Below are positions 20,251 through 31,569 of a DNA stretch of 64,000 nucleotides, in pieces. Where the stretch lies: assembly GCA_009602735.1 (NCBI GenBank), contig WELA01011326.1:30330-94329 (forward strand), in the 5' to 3' direction. This DNA comes from Mesotaenium endlicherianum (Eukaryota; Streptophyta; Zygnematophyceae; Zygnematales; Mesotaeniaceae). A program made the position numbers and the translations under genes. Each line of letters starts with the position of its first letter. Positions within the stretch are counted from its first letter, which is position 1. A model generated the notes under the pieces. That model did no database searches, had not been told where the DNA came from, and was given only the letters and a program-made list of their open reading frames with translations.

Positions 20251-21773
20251 ATGACTCAGAAGTCGAAACTTAGGAAGAGAAGAGCGGAAGAGGCACGTGC
20301 AAAATACTTGCAATTCCGTGGCGACATCCAATCATTTATTATCTCCGCTCGGGAACCACAACGACTCCAACAACAGTGGGAGGCACTGAAGAAGAAGGAG
20401 GAGGAGGAACAGGCCAGGCTGAGGCAGGAAGAACTGGTTAGACAAGCTGCAGAGGAGGCCAAGAAGGCAGAGGAGAAGAGGCAAGCTGAGGAGAGGCGGA
20501 AGCAGCAGGCTAAAGAAGAAGAACAATCAGCAGCTACCTCTACACAGTGCTGGGCAAGGACTTTGATCTACTGGAGGAGAAATTGAAGTATGCCCAGAGA
20601 AGTCGCAGTAAGTTGCAGAAGGAAATCCTGCAGAGGGAAGGGGAGACATTTGAAAACTTTGACAAGTATGTGGAGGTCAGCACGGGACTCCTCCTCTACC
20701 ACGATTATGCCAGGATGGTAGGATATACGGTCAGAGAGGCCAAGGCAATGGCCCAAGTGAATGAGGAAGGAGCTGTATTGATTCCGGGTATCCGGGGGAA
20801 AGACAGGGTCAACAGGATGATCCCCATGGACGCGGACAGCTTTAAGGACTCTACATTCGATAACAAGTTCAAGGCCATGTATAATGAGGTGGAGAGAAGG
20901 AGCTGGGAATTCTTAGCTAGGGAAACCAGTCAGCTGGACTTTGCAAGGCATTGGTACCCTTGTACGCTGAAAAGGACAGATCCTGCCTTCTTCCAAAAGC
21001 CCATCGATCGGCGGTGGATAACCATTAACATGAGGGACCAGCAAAATGACAGGGCATGGGAGGAAGATTTCCTAACAGACCTACGGGGGAACATAGTGTT
21101 GCCCCCTCACATTGCAGTTTGGGACCCAAGATTGGATGGAGTAAGAGACTGCATGAGTTAAGAAATGCAGGAGGACAGGAGCAGGGCCCGAGAGTCATTT
21201 TCTAAAGGGAAGCACGCTTATGCCAAATGGGCAAGCAAGCAGGGAGGGAGAGACCTGTATGCGGTCAGGACTCAACAGCCCCCACTAGCACCCAAAAGGG
21301 GAAGATCAGTGGGATATTCTTTTTTTCGGGAAGAGCTGGAGCAGCTGACTGAGGAGACCCCAGCAGTCTCAGAGGAGCCAGGGGAAGAAGAGGAGGAGTC
21401 AGAGGAAGACAAGGAGGAAGGCGAGGAAGAGGACACTAGCCCCGCTGTGATCCAGACACCTGCCACATCCCCTGTAATGGAGAAGACTGGGTTGGCCAAG
21501 GCAGACATAGCTCTGCACCAGCTCGTTGAAGAGGAGGATATCACTTGGCTGGGAACTGCCAGAGGACAGAGCCCATCTGCAGGCGCAGAGACCCAGTCAG
21601 ACAGGGCAGACAGGAGGGTTGCTAGGGAAATAGCCAGAGGCTTGCCAGCATCTTCCTCGCAGAGAGGACATGTGCCCTTGGCTCATGTCATGCAACATCC
21701 TTCTGGGATGCCTGTATATGTACCTGTCAGTTTGAGGGATGCCCAGGAGAAGGCTGCCTCCTTTCATTTTTAG
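20251..21773 (+). pseudogene. Third ORF (ORF3) of element 1, unknown function
   Basis: This is the sense-strand ORF between chromodomain and 3' LTR, starting MTQKSKLRKRRAEEARAKYL at 20251. It has the same layout as the element 2 copy: a charged coiled coil to about 20540, a central conserved region at 20547-21161 (DYARMVGYTVREAKAMAQ, KFKAMYNEVERRSWEFLAR, HWYPCTLKRTDPAFF), a basic motif PKRGRSVGYSF, an acidic tail near 21360-21440, and an end at 21773 (QEKAASFHF). It is broken only by one frameshift near 20540 and one TAA at 21162-21164, where element 2 has CAA. The unbroken length would be about 500 residues. I do not recognise it. Its conservation in two diverged copies argues for a real element gene. 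Confidence 0.8.
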
Positions 21774-22101
21774 ACTGTGCAGGAGGAAACAACCCAGTTA
21801 CTGTGTTCTCCCCATGGTTCTCCATACTCGGAGCCCCCAGGCTTCAGGAGACCCCAAGACAAAAGGAGGAGGTCTGGCTCCCGGTGTCGCTCACCTGACC
21901 GTAGAGCCCCAGGAACATCTTCCTCATAAGGGCAGTAGGCTGAGGGCGGAGGGACAGCACACTGTTACTAGTGATCCCCACAGTGAGGCGTCAATGTTCG
22001 AGCAAGAGGTGGTGGGAGGGAGATCAGTACTCTCAGTATTCTGCAGCTCATGTACCCAGTGTTAGTGTTGTCAAGGCGACAACCTGTTAAGTTGGAGGGA
22101 T

Positions 22102-22792
22102 TGTAGTGAATCAGTATATTGGTAGATAAATTATTCATTTAAAAATAATAGTTAAACAAGTTCAGCCTGCTAAACTTTAGTTAATATTGAGTCTGCTGGA
22201 TTTCATAAAGTAATCAGTTTAATGACTCAGCCGGGAGCAGCCGGCTGAAGTCAACTTAGGTCAGCTTGCTGACATATTCTTTGACAGCCAGCTGACTTCT
22301 GTACTCGGTAGCAGCAAACTGCCTAGATATGCATCTAAGTGTGGTGTGCTCGATGAATGGCCAGATGACATCCCTATGATGGATGGCGATTCGGGATGAT
22401 GGGAGATGGCGGTGGATCTGGTTAACCGAGGTCCTACCAACGTGGTTAACTCCCGGGTAGGCGGTGCCATCGCACTGGCCGTTGAACAGTAAACTCATTC
22501 CATGTACATATGCTAGGCATTGCTCTCGAGTTCGGCATTCGGAAACGAGGCCATCTAAATCCAAGGCCTGAAGCCATTGATATGTACTGTCTTCTAGCTT
22601 TGCTTATGTATGAGTTTACTGATTGCATTCTTGATGCTAGTTTACTTGCATTTGACATGCGAGTATTGTCCACTGCTAGTGTGTTGTCTTTCGTTGTTTA
22701 ATCAATTAATAGATAATACCATAAAGATTACTTGCTGATGTAGAGATCTTCATTAATTGTAAATCGCCTATTTGGTAAGTTGATTCATTTCA
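22102..22792 (+). repeat. 3' LTR of element 1
   Basis: This 691-bp LTR runs from TGTAGTGAATCAG to GATTCATTTCA, preceded by the purine-rich AAGTTGGAGGGAT that would serve as plus-strand primer. It lacks about 30 bases near 22555 that are present in the 5' LTR. TCTGT at 22793-22797 completes the target duplication. Confidence 0.92.
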
Positions 22793-24662
22793 TCTGTGGC
22801 CTTAGGAACTCCTTCTTCTTCGCGCTCCTTCTTCTCCTTTCCTTCTGTACCTGTTCTCCTTCAGCTTCCTTGACAACAATGCGAGCAAGAATGAGGCAGC
22901 TTCAGGCAGGAATCGTGCCTTTCACAAGCACCACACATTATCCTCTCTGGAGAATGCCAGTGCTTAGTCACAACGCCTAGCTTGCATGCCGTCCTTACCA
23001 AGCAGCCCTCAAACAACTTTAGAAGTTGTCACTTAGCATGCATGCACGCCTTGTGACTGTCGCGCGTGACTGCTTAGCCTTTCAGCTGGCAATCACGCCT
23101 ATGTGGCTGGCGGCTGGCAGCGTCTGAGATGAACGTTCAAGCCGTGGCTAGTCACTCGAGGATCTTGGCCGAGGTGGCACACAACGCCTCTGCAACATCC
23201 CTGCTGTACTTGGCTTAGATAGCCGATTGATTAGTATCTTACTTGGCACTTGTTGGGCTGGCTCATTGCTGGTTCCAGGCCCATAGCCTTTCGGCGGACT
23301 ACTCCGTGCAAATCCCCTTCCATCCCTGAGTGTGGAGTTTGATGTGTCGTAACCACTTTGACAGTGATAATGACTTTAACATAACCGCTGACTGAGATAA
23401 CTCAATCCTTTGGTCGGTGAGTCAACGCTGACTTTCCGTACCTGGGCGGCCGTGACTTGCGCTGCGCGTGCGGCACCGTCAAGTGGATAGCAGTCGCGAC
23501 ATTTATAGCGTGTTTGCATTCAAATAAGCGAGACACTCTTTAGTTTCGGTTTTGAGTTAATTTAGACTCGCGACCTCGCGTTCTTTTGCAAATTGTGGCG
23601 GTAGTGGCTTTTTGCAAAAAAATCTCCAATCTGAGGGTGACCGGAGGACGTTTATTTCCTAAATCCGCGGACCAGGAAGGCGGCGGGCCGCCGGGCATTC
23701 TTTTCTGTGGCAGCGCCGAGAATTAACTGAATTTGCATTGATTTCAATTTCGGACCGATTGGATTCGCATAGTTTATCGAAAAACAAATCCTCGAGCACC
23801 GGTTGTGAGTTGGTACGTGCATCTCGAAGGTTGCTCCGGCCTGCTCCGGCCAGCTTCGGTTGCTTCGACGGCTCGATGAGTCGCACTCATGTGGTTGGAC
23901 GTGGTCAACGGATTCAGAGGTGGATGGTGCATGGACGCGTTTGAAGCAGTTTGAAGCAATTTGAAGCAGTTGACCTCTTGACCATTTGTGTACTAGAGGA
24001 CCAGATTAGAACCGTAGTTGACCGTAGTCATCTGGTGGTGCTGCCCTGGTCTGGCCCTGGTGCTGCCGAGTGCTGCCCGATACTGCGAGCAGGCCACATA
24101 GTGCTACAGAGTCCAGACCTGGTCCAGACTATCTTTGACCATCCTATTTTGACGTATCTGATTCATATCTAGTCAGCGCATGTTGACGTTGATTTGTAAG
24201 CCAGGCACATCCCAGCCTGATTTCAGCTCTGATTGAAGTCGACTTAGTCAGTGTTAGCTCCTTCTACCATCTGCCGCGGAGGGTTGTGTAGTACTTTTTC
24301 TTATTGTCCTTCACCATTCGCGCTGGAGAGCGCTGAACGTGCATTCGATTGCACTTGAGTGCGTTCTGGTTCTCGTTCCCGTTCTCGTTGTCGTTCTCGA
24401 CCTTTGGAAAGAATGCTCAGTAAGGACGAATATAAGGAAAGCGAAAGCAAGAGTAACAATGTCCTCAACGGGGTGGTAAAATATTCGTTCTCAGAGGGTA
24501 CACAACTTTAAGCTGTCGCCTGTTTCATCTGAATGAAACCTCTTGAGCTAGTTAGATTGTAAATGTGAACACTTAGTCATACTGTGATTCATCGTTGGAC
24601 GGGATATCAATGACTTTCCATGCAGGTTATTGACTACTTAGCAACTACTCAAGCGTGTGGCC
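22793..24662. other. Flank between retroelement nest and PHT2 gene
   Basis: No gene is supported here. The first part may continue the sequence that element 1 interrupted, since its left flank ends in the same TCTGT. From about 23400 the sequence is GC-richer. A short GTTCTC/GTTCCC repeat lies at 24363-24399. The last few hundred bases should hold the promoter and 5' UTR of the transporter gene. Confidence 0.4.
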
Positions 24663-27442
24663 ATGGCTGCCTTCATGAATTCAGGATTGTGGGGTCGATC
24701 CTGCACGGCCTGCGTAAATTTACTGACAATTGAGTCAGGGCGCTCGACTAGCCATAATGCAATTAACATCTATGTTATGCCGCCGTTGCATATTCGAGTC
24801 TCAAATTCGTATGCTGACAGGCGGGAGAGCAGCAGGCAATGCAGCTCCCGCATACAGTGCCGAGTCAAAGATGTGCGTTCCTCCAAAACGAAGCTGTGCA
24901 TGGCACACTCAGCTGCTGATGGAAGAGCAATGTTCTGCTCGTATTCCCAGTCGGGAGACAATATGGGCCTTGTTTCTGGAGACGGAGAGGGCTTAGCACT
25001 TCCTTTAGCTCAGGAACCTATGGAGATTAAGCAAGAAAACAAGGGGATGCAGGGCATGGCAGAAGCGTTTGCGATCAGACCGAGCACAGCTTTTGCTATC
25101 ACTGGTGTCATAGCTTGTGCGGCTGTGGTTCTGCCATTCTTTATGCAGGCATCACTTGGTGCACATGCCCCAAGTGTGAGAATATTGAAGTACGCGACAT
25201 TGTTGTGTGGCTTTTACATGGCTTGGAATATTGGAGCTAATGACGTTGCAAATGCAATGGGTACTTCTGTGGGGTCTGGGGCCCTAACTCTCAGACAGGC
25301 TGTTATCACTGCCGCCGTGCTAGAATTTTCTGGAGCATTCCTTGTTGGTTCCCATGTCAGCCACACGATGCAGAACGGGATATTAGTTGCGGATGTGTTC
25401 GCCGGGAAAAGCAAGCTCCTCTTCTGTGGAATGCTTTCCTCCTTAGCTGCTGCTGGCACTTGGCTCCAGGCATGCTCGGTCCCCCCCCTTGTTCTTCTGC
25501 ATGCAACACTTTTGTGTTAGCTATTGACTCAGATCGAAAGTGGCCTGGAGATAATGACCAGGTTTTTCTATTATCGTGTAGGACAGAACGAAGTAGAAGC
25601 AGTGCGGCAAGGACATCCCTCTGAGGAGCAAACTGACAGCGCCTGTCGCATACGTTGCGGTGCTGCATGTTCTCGACAGTCATTGTAAGGGGGGCAAAGT
25701 CGGTGTGACTCTGGCACAGCACCATAGTAGCACAACATTCTTATTGCCATGTCAAAGCTGTGCTTCTCCATTTGGTGCTTCCAGATGTCAGCAATTACTC
25801 AACAGCCGGCCAGGGAAGAAACACCCTAGTGTGGCACTGTGAGGTGGGACCAGGTGGCCTCCTTCTATGGGTACCCAGTATCGACGACGCACTGCATCAT
25901 TGGAGCCATGGTGGGGTTTGGTCTTGTGTACGGCGGGGTGGGAGCCGTGTACTGGAAGTCCCTGGCACGTGTGGTGGCCTCGTGGCTCATCTCGCCGCTC
26001 TTTGGCGCCACCGTGTCCTTCCTCGTCTACAAGTGCATCCGCACGGTGCGTGTCCACTGCCTGCCTGCATGGCATTGTCTGCCAGTTTGCGCCGCTCTCG
26101 CCCTCGTACCCCTTGTGCCGAAAATCACCTGACATGTGCAAGTCGCCAGCGGTATATGTATATCATGCCCTCCTTTGTCTTCAGCTGGTTATCACCAACT
26201 CCCAGCTTCAGTGTGTTGCTATGCTCCTCCTCTTCAAGAGTGTGGGCACCTTATTTGGTGGTAGGTGTCCCCTCCTAAGATGATGCACGTGGTGCTCCCA
26301 GTATGAAGCACAGTGTCTGGAGCTATAAACCGTTGGCAATGTGAATGTTGCAACTTTGCATGGTCTCCTGTATGCATCGCACAGTGAGAATGTGTTCGCT
26401 GGGAGGAAGCAGCAGTGGGCTGAGCTGAGTAAGCTCCAGCAGGATCATCACATTTCAGTTTCTGCACCTCATTCTCAAGGTAGGTAAGGGTGGGCTGAGG
26501 GAATGCGTGATTGGCAGTATGTGTATGGAGCCCGCAATCCAGGGCAGGCAGCGGCGGCGGCCGCACCAGTGGCGGTGTTCATCGGCGTTAGTCCTCTCGC
26601 TTTCACAGCCTTCTTAGGAGCGGGCGGCAGTGCAGGCTTAGGCCCAGCCTTGGGCAAGGCACTGGCGTGTGCTGCTTTGGGGGCATATGTGATGCGCGAA
26701 ATAGTGAGGAGGCGGCTGGGCAGCTTGCTGGCCGAGTACCAGCAGCAAGCCACCGCCTCGGAGGTGGGGCCGGCCAAGGGGCCCACGGGCACGCAGCTGC
26801 GCATCGTGTACGCCATCTTTGGCTACCTTCAGGTGCACTACCACTGGCTGGCTGTTTCCCGCTTGAATCAGCAACTTTGGCAAGGGCTGCTGCAGTAGTA
26901 AGTAGCATCCTGCCCCTCGGTTCTAACATGAGCGCGCCTCTGAAATGGTGGTGCAGGTGCTGTCCGCGTGTTTCATGTCCTTTGCGCACGGGGCAAATGA
27001 TGTGGCCAATGCTATTGGACCTATCTCTGCTGCCCTTGCCATCTTGAGTGGGGGAAGCCTTGCAACCTCGGTAGGAATTTCCACGGACGTTCTTGCGTGG
27101 GGTGGGTTTGGGATTGTGGCTGGCCTGCTTGTATGGGGATACCGCGTCATAGCCACGATAGGAAACAAAATTACCGAGTTGACTCCTACGAGAGGCTTTG
27201 CAGCCGAGTTTGGCGCCGCCAGCGTGGTGGTGGTTGCCTCGCGGCTTGGCCTGCCCATTTCTGCCACCCACACTTTGGTCGGCGCCGTCATGGGTGTTGG
27301 CTTTGCACGAGGCATGAACAGCGTGAGGGGTGACGTGGTGAAGGAAATTGTGGCCTCGTGGTTGATTACCATTCCCCTTGGTGCTGCTCTTTCCATCTTC
27401 TACACATTCGTCTTACTACGAATAGTTCCCAGCGTGTTTTAA
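24663..27442 (+). CDS. PHT2: Plastid inorganic phosphate transporter, PHT2/PiT family
   Basis: This proton- or sodium-coupled phosphate transporter should lie in the plastid inner envelope, as known for PHT2;1 of plants. Four exons are supported: 24663-25469, 25854-26045, 26518-26832 and 26957-27442, giving 599 residues against about 587 in Arabidopsis. Two PHO4 signatures (NIGANDVANAMG near residue 190 and AHGANDVANAIG near 449) mark the two halves. They are joined by a hydrophilic loop with GPTGTQLRIVY. The C-terminus holds KITELTPTRGFAAEF and PISATHTLVGAVMGVG. The first ~120 residues are Ser/Arg/Ala-rich, as in a transit peptide. The start is the first ATG in good context (GCCATGG); an in-frame GTG upstream is not credible. 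Intron 1 begins with GC rather than GT. The gene is tail to tail with the Myb gene. Confidence 0.93.
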
Positions 27443-28596
27443 TAGGTGTGCTTAGATCAGGAGTTGCTTCTTGCAGTATCGTCACGCATTGGTCCCCGCG
27501 TCAGTCTTATGCTCGTACTGGGACCTTGTATGGAACAACAAGGGCAGGGAGCAACGTAGAAGGCAGCCTATGGTGTCCATATGAACCTATCGAAAGTCAT
27601 CAATGTAAGCAAGCTTTAGATCTAGATATTGTGCAGTCCCTCAGCTTATAATATTAGCTTAGAACCCTGCTGACCCTGAATAAAGTAGCGACAAATGTTC
27701 CCTACCAGTGACAAGGATTCACCTTACATTGCGTATGTATTGCCTGAAATAGTTCCTACTGCTCAAGAACCACCATACTCTGCGTATATACTGCAGCTGC
27801 CACTCCTGACAATTAACATACATATTCTTCAATTTACACTTGGTTACAAAAAGAAAGGGTAGGATGCTCAGCTATGGCATAAATTGGAAGTGATTATTCA
27901 ATACGTCAAGCTGCACACTGGTCGCTATTCCAGAAGTATACATGTGACAAGAGAGCAGACAAATGAGTAGTGTAGGCTTACTTTTTTAGTATAATGTCAT
28001 GATGGAAGGAAAACAGTACAACTGGCGCTAGACTCTGATATCAACGACAGTACACATTGACCTCACGACAAAAAGCAGAGCTTGCAGGACCCATTTGAAA
28101 ATTCTACCACAAGAAGATACTTCCACCAATTTTTTGAATTTTTTTTCTTTCATCTCAGAGAAATAGATTGTGTTAAGGTATATTTTTCGTTGTAAGTACC
28201 TGACTTGGGCAATGTGATTGTTTGGGCATAGTCCTTGAAAAATAAGGAATTACAAAATGATTCCACGAACACGAAGCGCTGGAACAGAAGCACCAAGTGC
28301 TATAAGGCTTGCATAGAGCTACAGTGCCACGCACCTTGACTAATCCATGCGCAAGCTAATGAATAGCAACCAAAGGTCTGCCAGCATGACCAAAGCCATG
28401 CACGGCAGCTTTGGCCAACGTACTACGAAAAAATTAAACTCAACGGCCTCTGTTGTTCTCGTCTTTCAAATTGCCTGCATATGGCGTATTCGAATCCAGA
28501 AGCTTCCTGATCTTGAGCACCAATACATACAGCCTGAAGCTCAAAGACAGCACCTTAGAGCACCTCCCACAGGGCCAGTGACAGGGCCATCCAGTG
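27443..28596. other. 3' region between PHT2 and Myb genes
   Basis: No coding is supported in this 1.15-kb stretch between two convergent stop codons. It is AT-richer than its neighbours and should contain both 3' UTRs; AATAAA occurs at 27679-27684. Confidence 0.5.
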
Positions 28597-31523
28597 CTAG
28601 GAAGCTACAGCCTGAGTTGCAACAGAACTCAAGGGTGTACAAGGCTGTGTGCCATTACTTGTAGGCAACGGCAAGCAAGTGGCGTCTTCCAGGTTCAGAC
28701 CTCCACTTTGATTAGACTGTATTCCAGCAGCAGCCTCCTGTTGTTCCACACCACCAGGCAGAGGAGGAGGAGGAGGAGCATGAGCACTCACTGACTGATC
28801 CCGCAGCAGACGAGGGCTCTTGGCCTCCTCTGGCTGCAGGTGCCCAGTCTCAGCAGCACCGGGTATTGTGGCGGCTCTTGGCAATACAGCTGCAGCATCT
28901 TGCGAGGCCTTTCCCCCAGAGCTAGTCACAACCGCGGCAGCTGCGGTTGGGGGGGCACTGCTCCCCGACTCGGGCATGGAGGAGGAGCCTCCAGCAGCGG
29001 CCGGCGCTCGAGACCTTCTCTCCAGCTCGCCACTCTCCTCACTGCCACTGCCACTGCCTCCTCCTACTCCTGCCCGGCTGCTGCTCATTGCCGCTCGCTG
29101 CCCCTGTTGTTGGTCCAGCTGCAAGCTTGCAGTGATTGGCACTGCAGCAGTGGCAAGGGGGCTTGGCAGCACCTGAAGCACAGCTGCAGAAGACGATGCA
29201 AACGGAGGCATCTGGACAGCACTAGCCCCCGGGGAGCTTTGCTGCCATGCTGACACCCCTCCCTGCGTGGTGGTATTACTGGGTGAAGACGTCCCATTAG
29301 CCCCACGTGCATGGGGATGGGGATGGGGGTGGGGGTGGGCAAGGGGATGGGGACTGGGGGATGGAGCACGGGCAGAAGAGGACGAGGATAAGTCTCTCTT
29401 GGTGCCAAGGCCACCCCCCATGGGGCTGCGGGGCACGGACTTGGCTGGCCGAGCAGCACCTGCACCACCGGGACTGGGGCAGGGGCCGGGACCAGGGCTG
29501 GTGCCCGTGCCAGTGCCAGTGCGGATGTAGTGCACAATGGGAGCAGGGTCGCCAAGAGCGCCATAGTGATGATGCAGAGGAGGGGCAGCCGGGCTGATCC
29601 CGCCCCCGGGTCTCATGTTTCCAGCAGGCGTGTTACCGCTGGCTGGCAAGCTGGAGGTGGAGCAAGAGTGCGCAATGCGCGCACCGGCAGCGACAGCGGC
29701 CGCCTGCACTGCAGGGTCAGGGCCTCTGCTGGCCCCCCCCTTATGCACCCGCCCCCCATTACTGCTATACGAGAGGCCAGCACTTACTGCAGCTCCAGCT
29801 GGCAGCGCAGCAGCCTGCCACACGTCGTAGCCTCCGACAGAGGCAGCCTGAGCCTGTGCTGTTGTCATCACAACAGCGCCTGGAGCCACCAGCCGGTACT
29901 GGGCGGCCGGTGGTGCCCCCCCCGTTACTACGCTGCGCATGCCAGTGTACTGAGGAGGGGCTGGCTGCCGACCTCCTGCTCCTCCTCCTCCTCCTGCTGC
30001 TGCCGGTGCCCCTTGCCGGGGCGGTGCTGAGGCCCCCCGCATGCTTGGCTCTACTTTTGCACCACTCCAGGTGGTGGCAGCCGTGGTGGTGGTGGTGGCG
30101 GTGGCGGTGCTGGGTGCACCCACCGCGGATGCTGCTCTGTGCGGGCCGCCTTGCTGCTGCTGCTGCTGCTGCATCTTCATGGCATGCTTTGTCTGCTGCG
30201 CATGCGGATGTGGATGCAGCACAGCCTGTGGTCTAGCAGCAGCAGCAGCATGCCCGCTGGGCTGCAGCATCACACCCACGGCTGGCAGGTCGTCCTGAGC
30301 CGCAGAGCCCGTCGCTGAAGCTGGCGCCGACGCTGCAATCCCATTGTCAGCGTGCGGTGGTGGGCAGTGCACGGCGGCAATGCCAGCTGCTGATGCTGAT
30401 GCTGAAGCTGAAGCAGGGGTTGCCTTGTGCATGGTGGGCAAGGAGGAGGAGGAGGAAGAGCATTTAGCAGAGGCCACGTCAGCAGCAGCTGCAGCAGGCT
30501 CCGGATACACAAGGGGCGGTGAAGGGCCTGGCACTGCACCCTTTGTGGCTCCAAAGGGTGCGGCTGCTGCCGGGCTCAGACGGCGCTGCTGCGGCGGCTG
30601 CTGCTGCTGCTGCTGCTGAGGAGGAGGAGGAGGCAGAGGCAGCGGGGCCCTGAGGCTGCTGAGGCGGATGGCCTCTTTCTCCAGCCGCCTTCGAATCTGG
30701 CCCCACCGCTGCACATGCACATCCCCTCATCATAATTAAGCACTTGAAAGAACGTATGCGCTCCAGGTAGAAAGAAGGGGGAGGCAAGGCAGGTGGGTAT
30801 CAACCTGGGCCAGCTGACTGGGAGTGCGCTCCAAAAGTGCCGCACACTCCTGGCTGATGCGGCTCCATTGCCCCTCGCCCCACATTTCCACGGCGGCCTT
30901 AAGCGCCACGTCATCATGCGACCCCCACGGATTGGCCTTCCTCTTTACCCCTCCTCCCCCAGCTGCTGCTGCAGTCGCTGCCGCCGACTGCTTCTTGCTC
31001 TCTTTTCCGCCGCCCCTGCCATTAGTGCTAGTGGTGCCCGCCGCCAGACGATCCTCACTGCCACCCATGCTCATGCTGATGCTGCTTGCACTGCCGCCGC
31101 CTGGCGGCTGCAAGGATGTGTGCCCATGATGCTGCTGCTGCGACTGCTGCTGCTGGTGATGATGATGAGGGCTTCTGAAGGAGGGCGAAGACGACGAGGG
31201 CGGGGATGGGGGCCAAGAGCGGCGCGGGCTTGTGCTGACGGGAGGTGACCCGCATGCAGCCGTGCGCGCGGACGTGGACACCGCAACGTCACACGCAGGC
31301 GTCTCAGCAGCAGCTGCAGCGGCATACCCTCCTCCTCCTCCTGGGCTCCTGCTGGGCACCACCAGCTGGTGGCTGCCTACTACCGCCTTCTTATTCCCAA
31401 CTGTAGCCTGCCCCTGACTTCCCCCCAGGAGGCTGCTGGCCTTACTGGGCCTTGCAGAGCCGCCAGCATCAGCAGCAGCAACCGCCGCCTGTGTGATCCC
31501 AAAGCGCTGCATGTCGGCCTGCG

Positions 31524-31569
<46 letters not shown>

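Larger units (their letters stand above)
5307..22792 (+). mobile_element. Full-length chromovirus, element 1 (host of nested element 2)
   Basis: This is a Ty3/gypsy element with 5' LTR 5307-6021, primer site 6023-6036, gag 6095-7515 and pol 7779-10670. Pol continues at 19278, followed by a chromodomain ending near 19789, a third ORF at 20251-21773 and a 3' LTR at 22102-22792. The target duplication is TCTGT at 5302-5306 and 22793-22797, a perfect match that fixes both ends. Element 2 (10671-19277) splits pol. Without element 2 the length is about 8.9 kb. Coding parts carry many stops and frameshifts, three tandem duplications and a 199-bp insertion, so it is inactive. Confidence 0.9.

Noticed and set aside
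24657-24662. GTG start for PHT2 two codons upstream
   Set aside because: Non-ATG starts are not expected, and the ATG at 24663 is in good context.
28820-30619. Long plus-strand open frames opposite Myb exon 5
   Set aside because: They are antisense shadows of a low-complexity GC-rich exon. The minus frame is longer and follows the conserved RWGQIRRRL junction.
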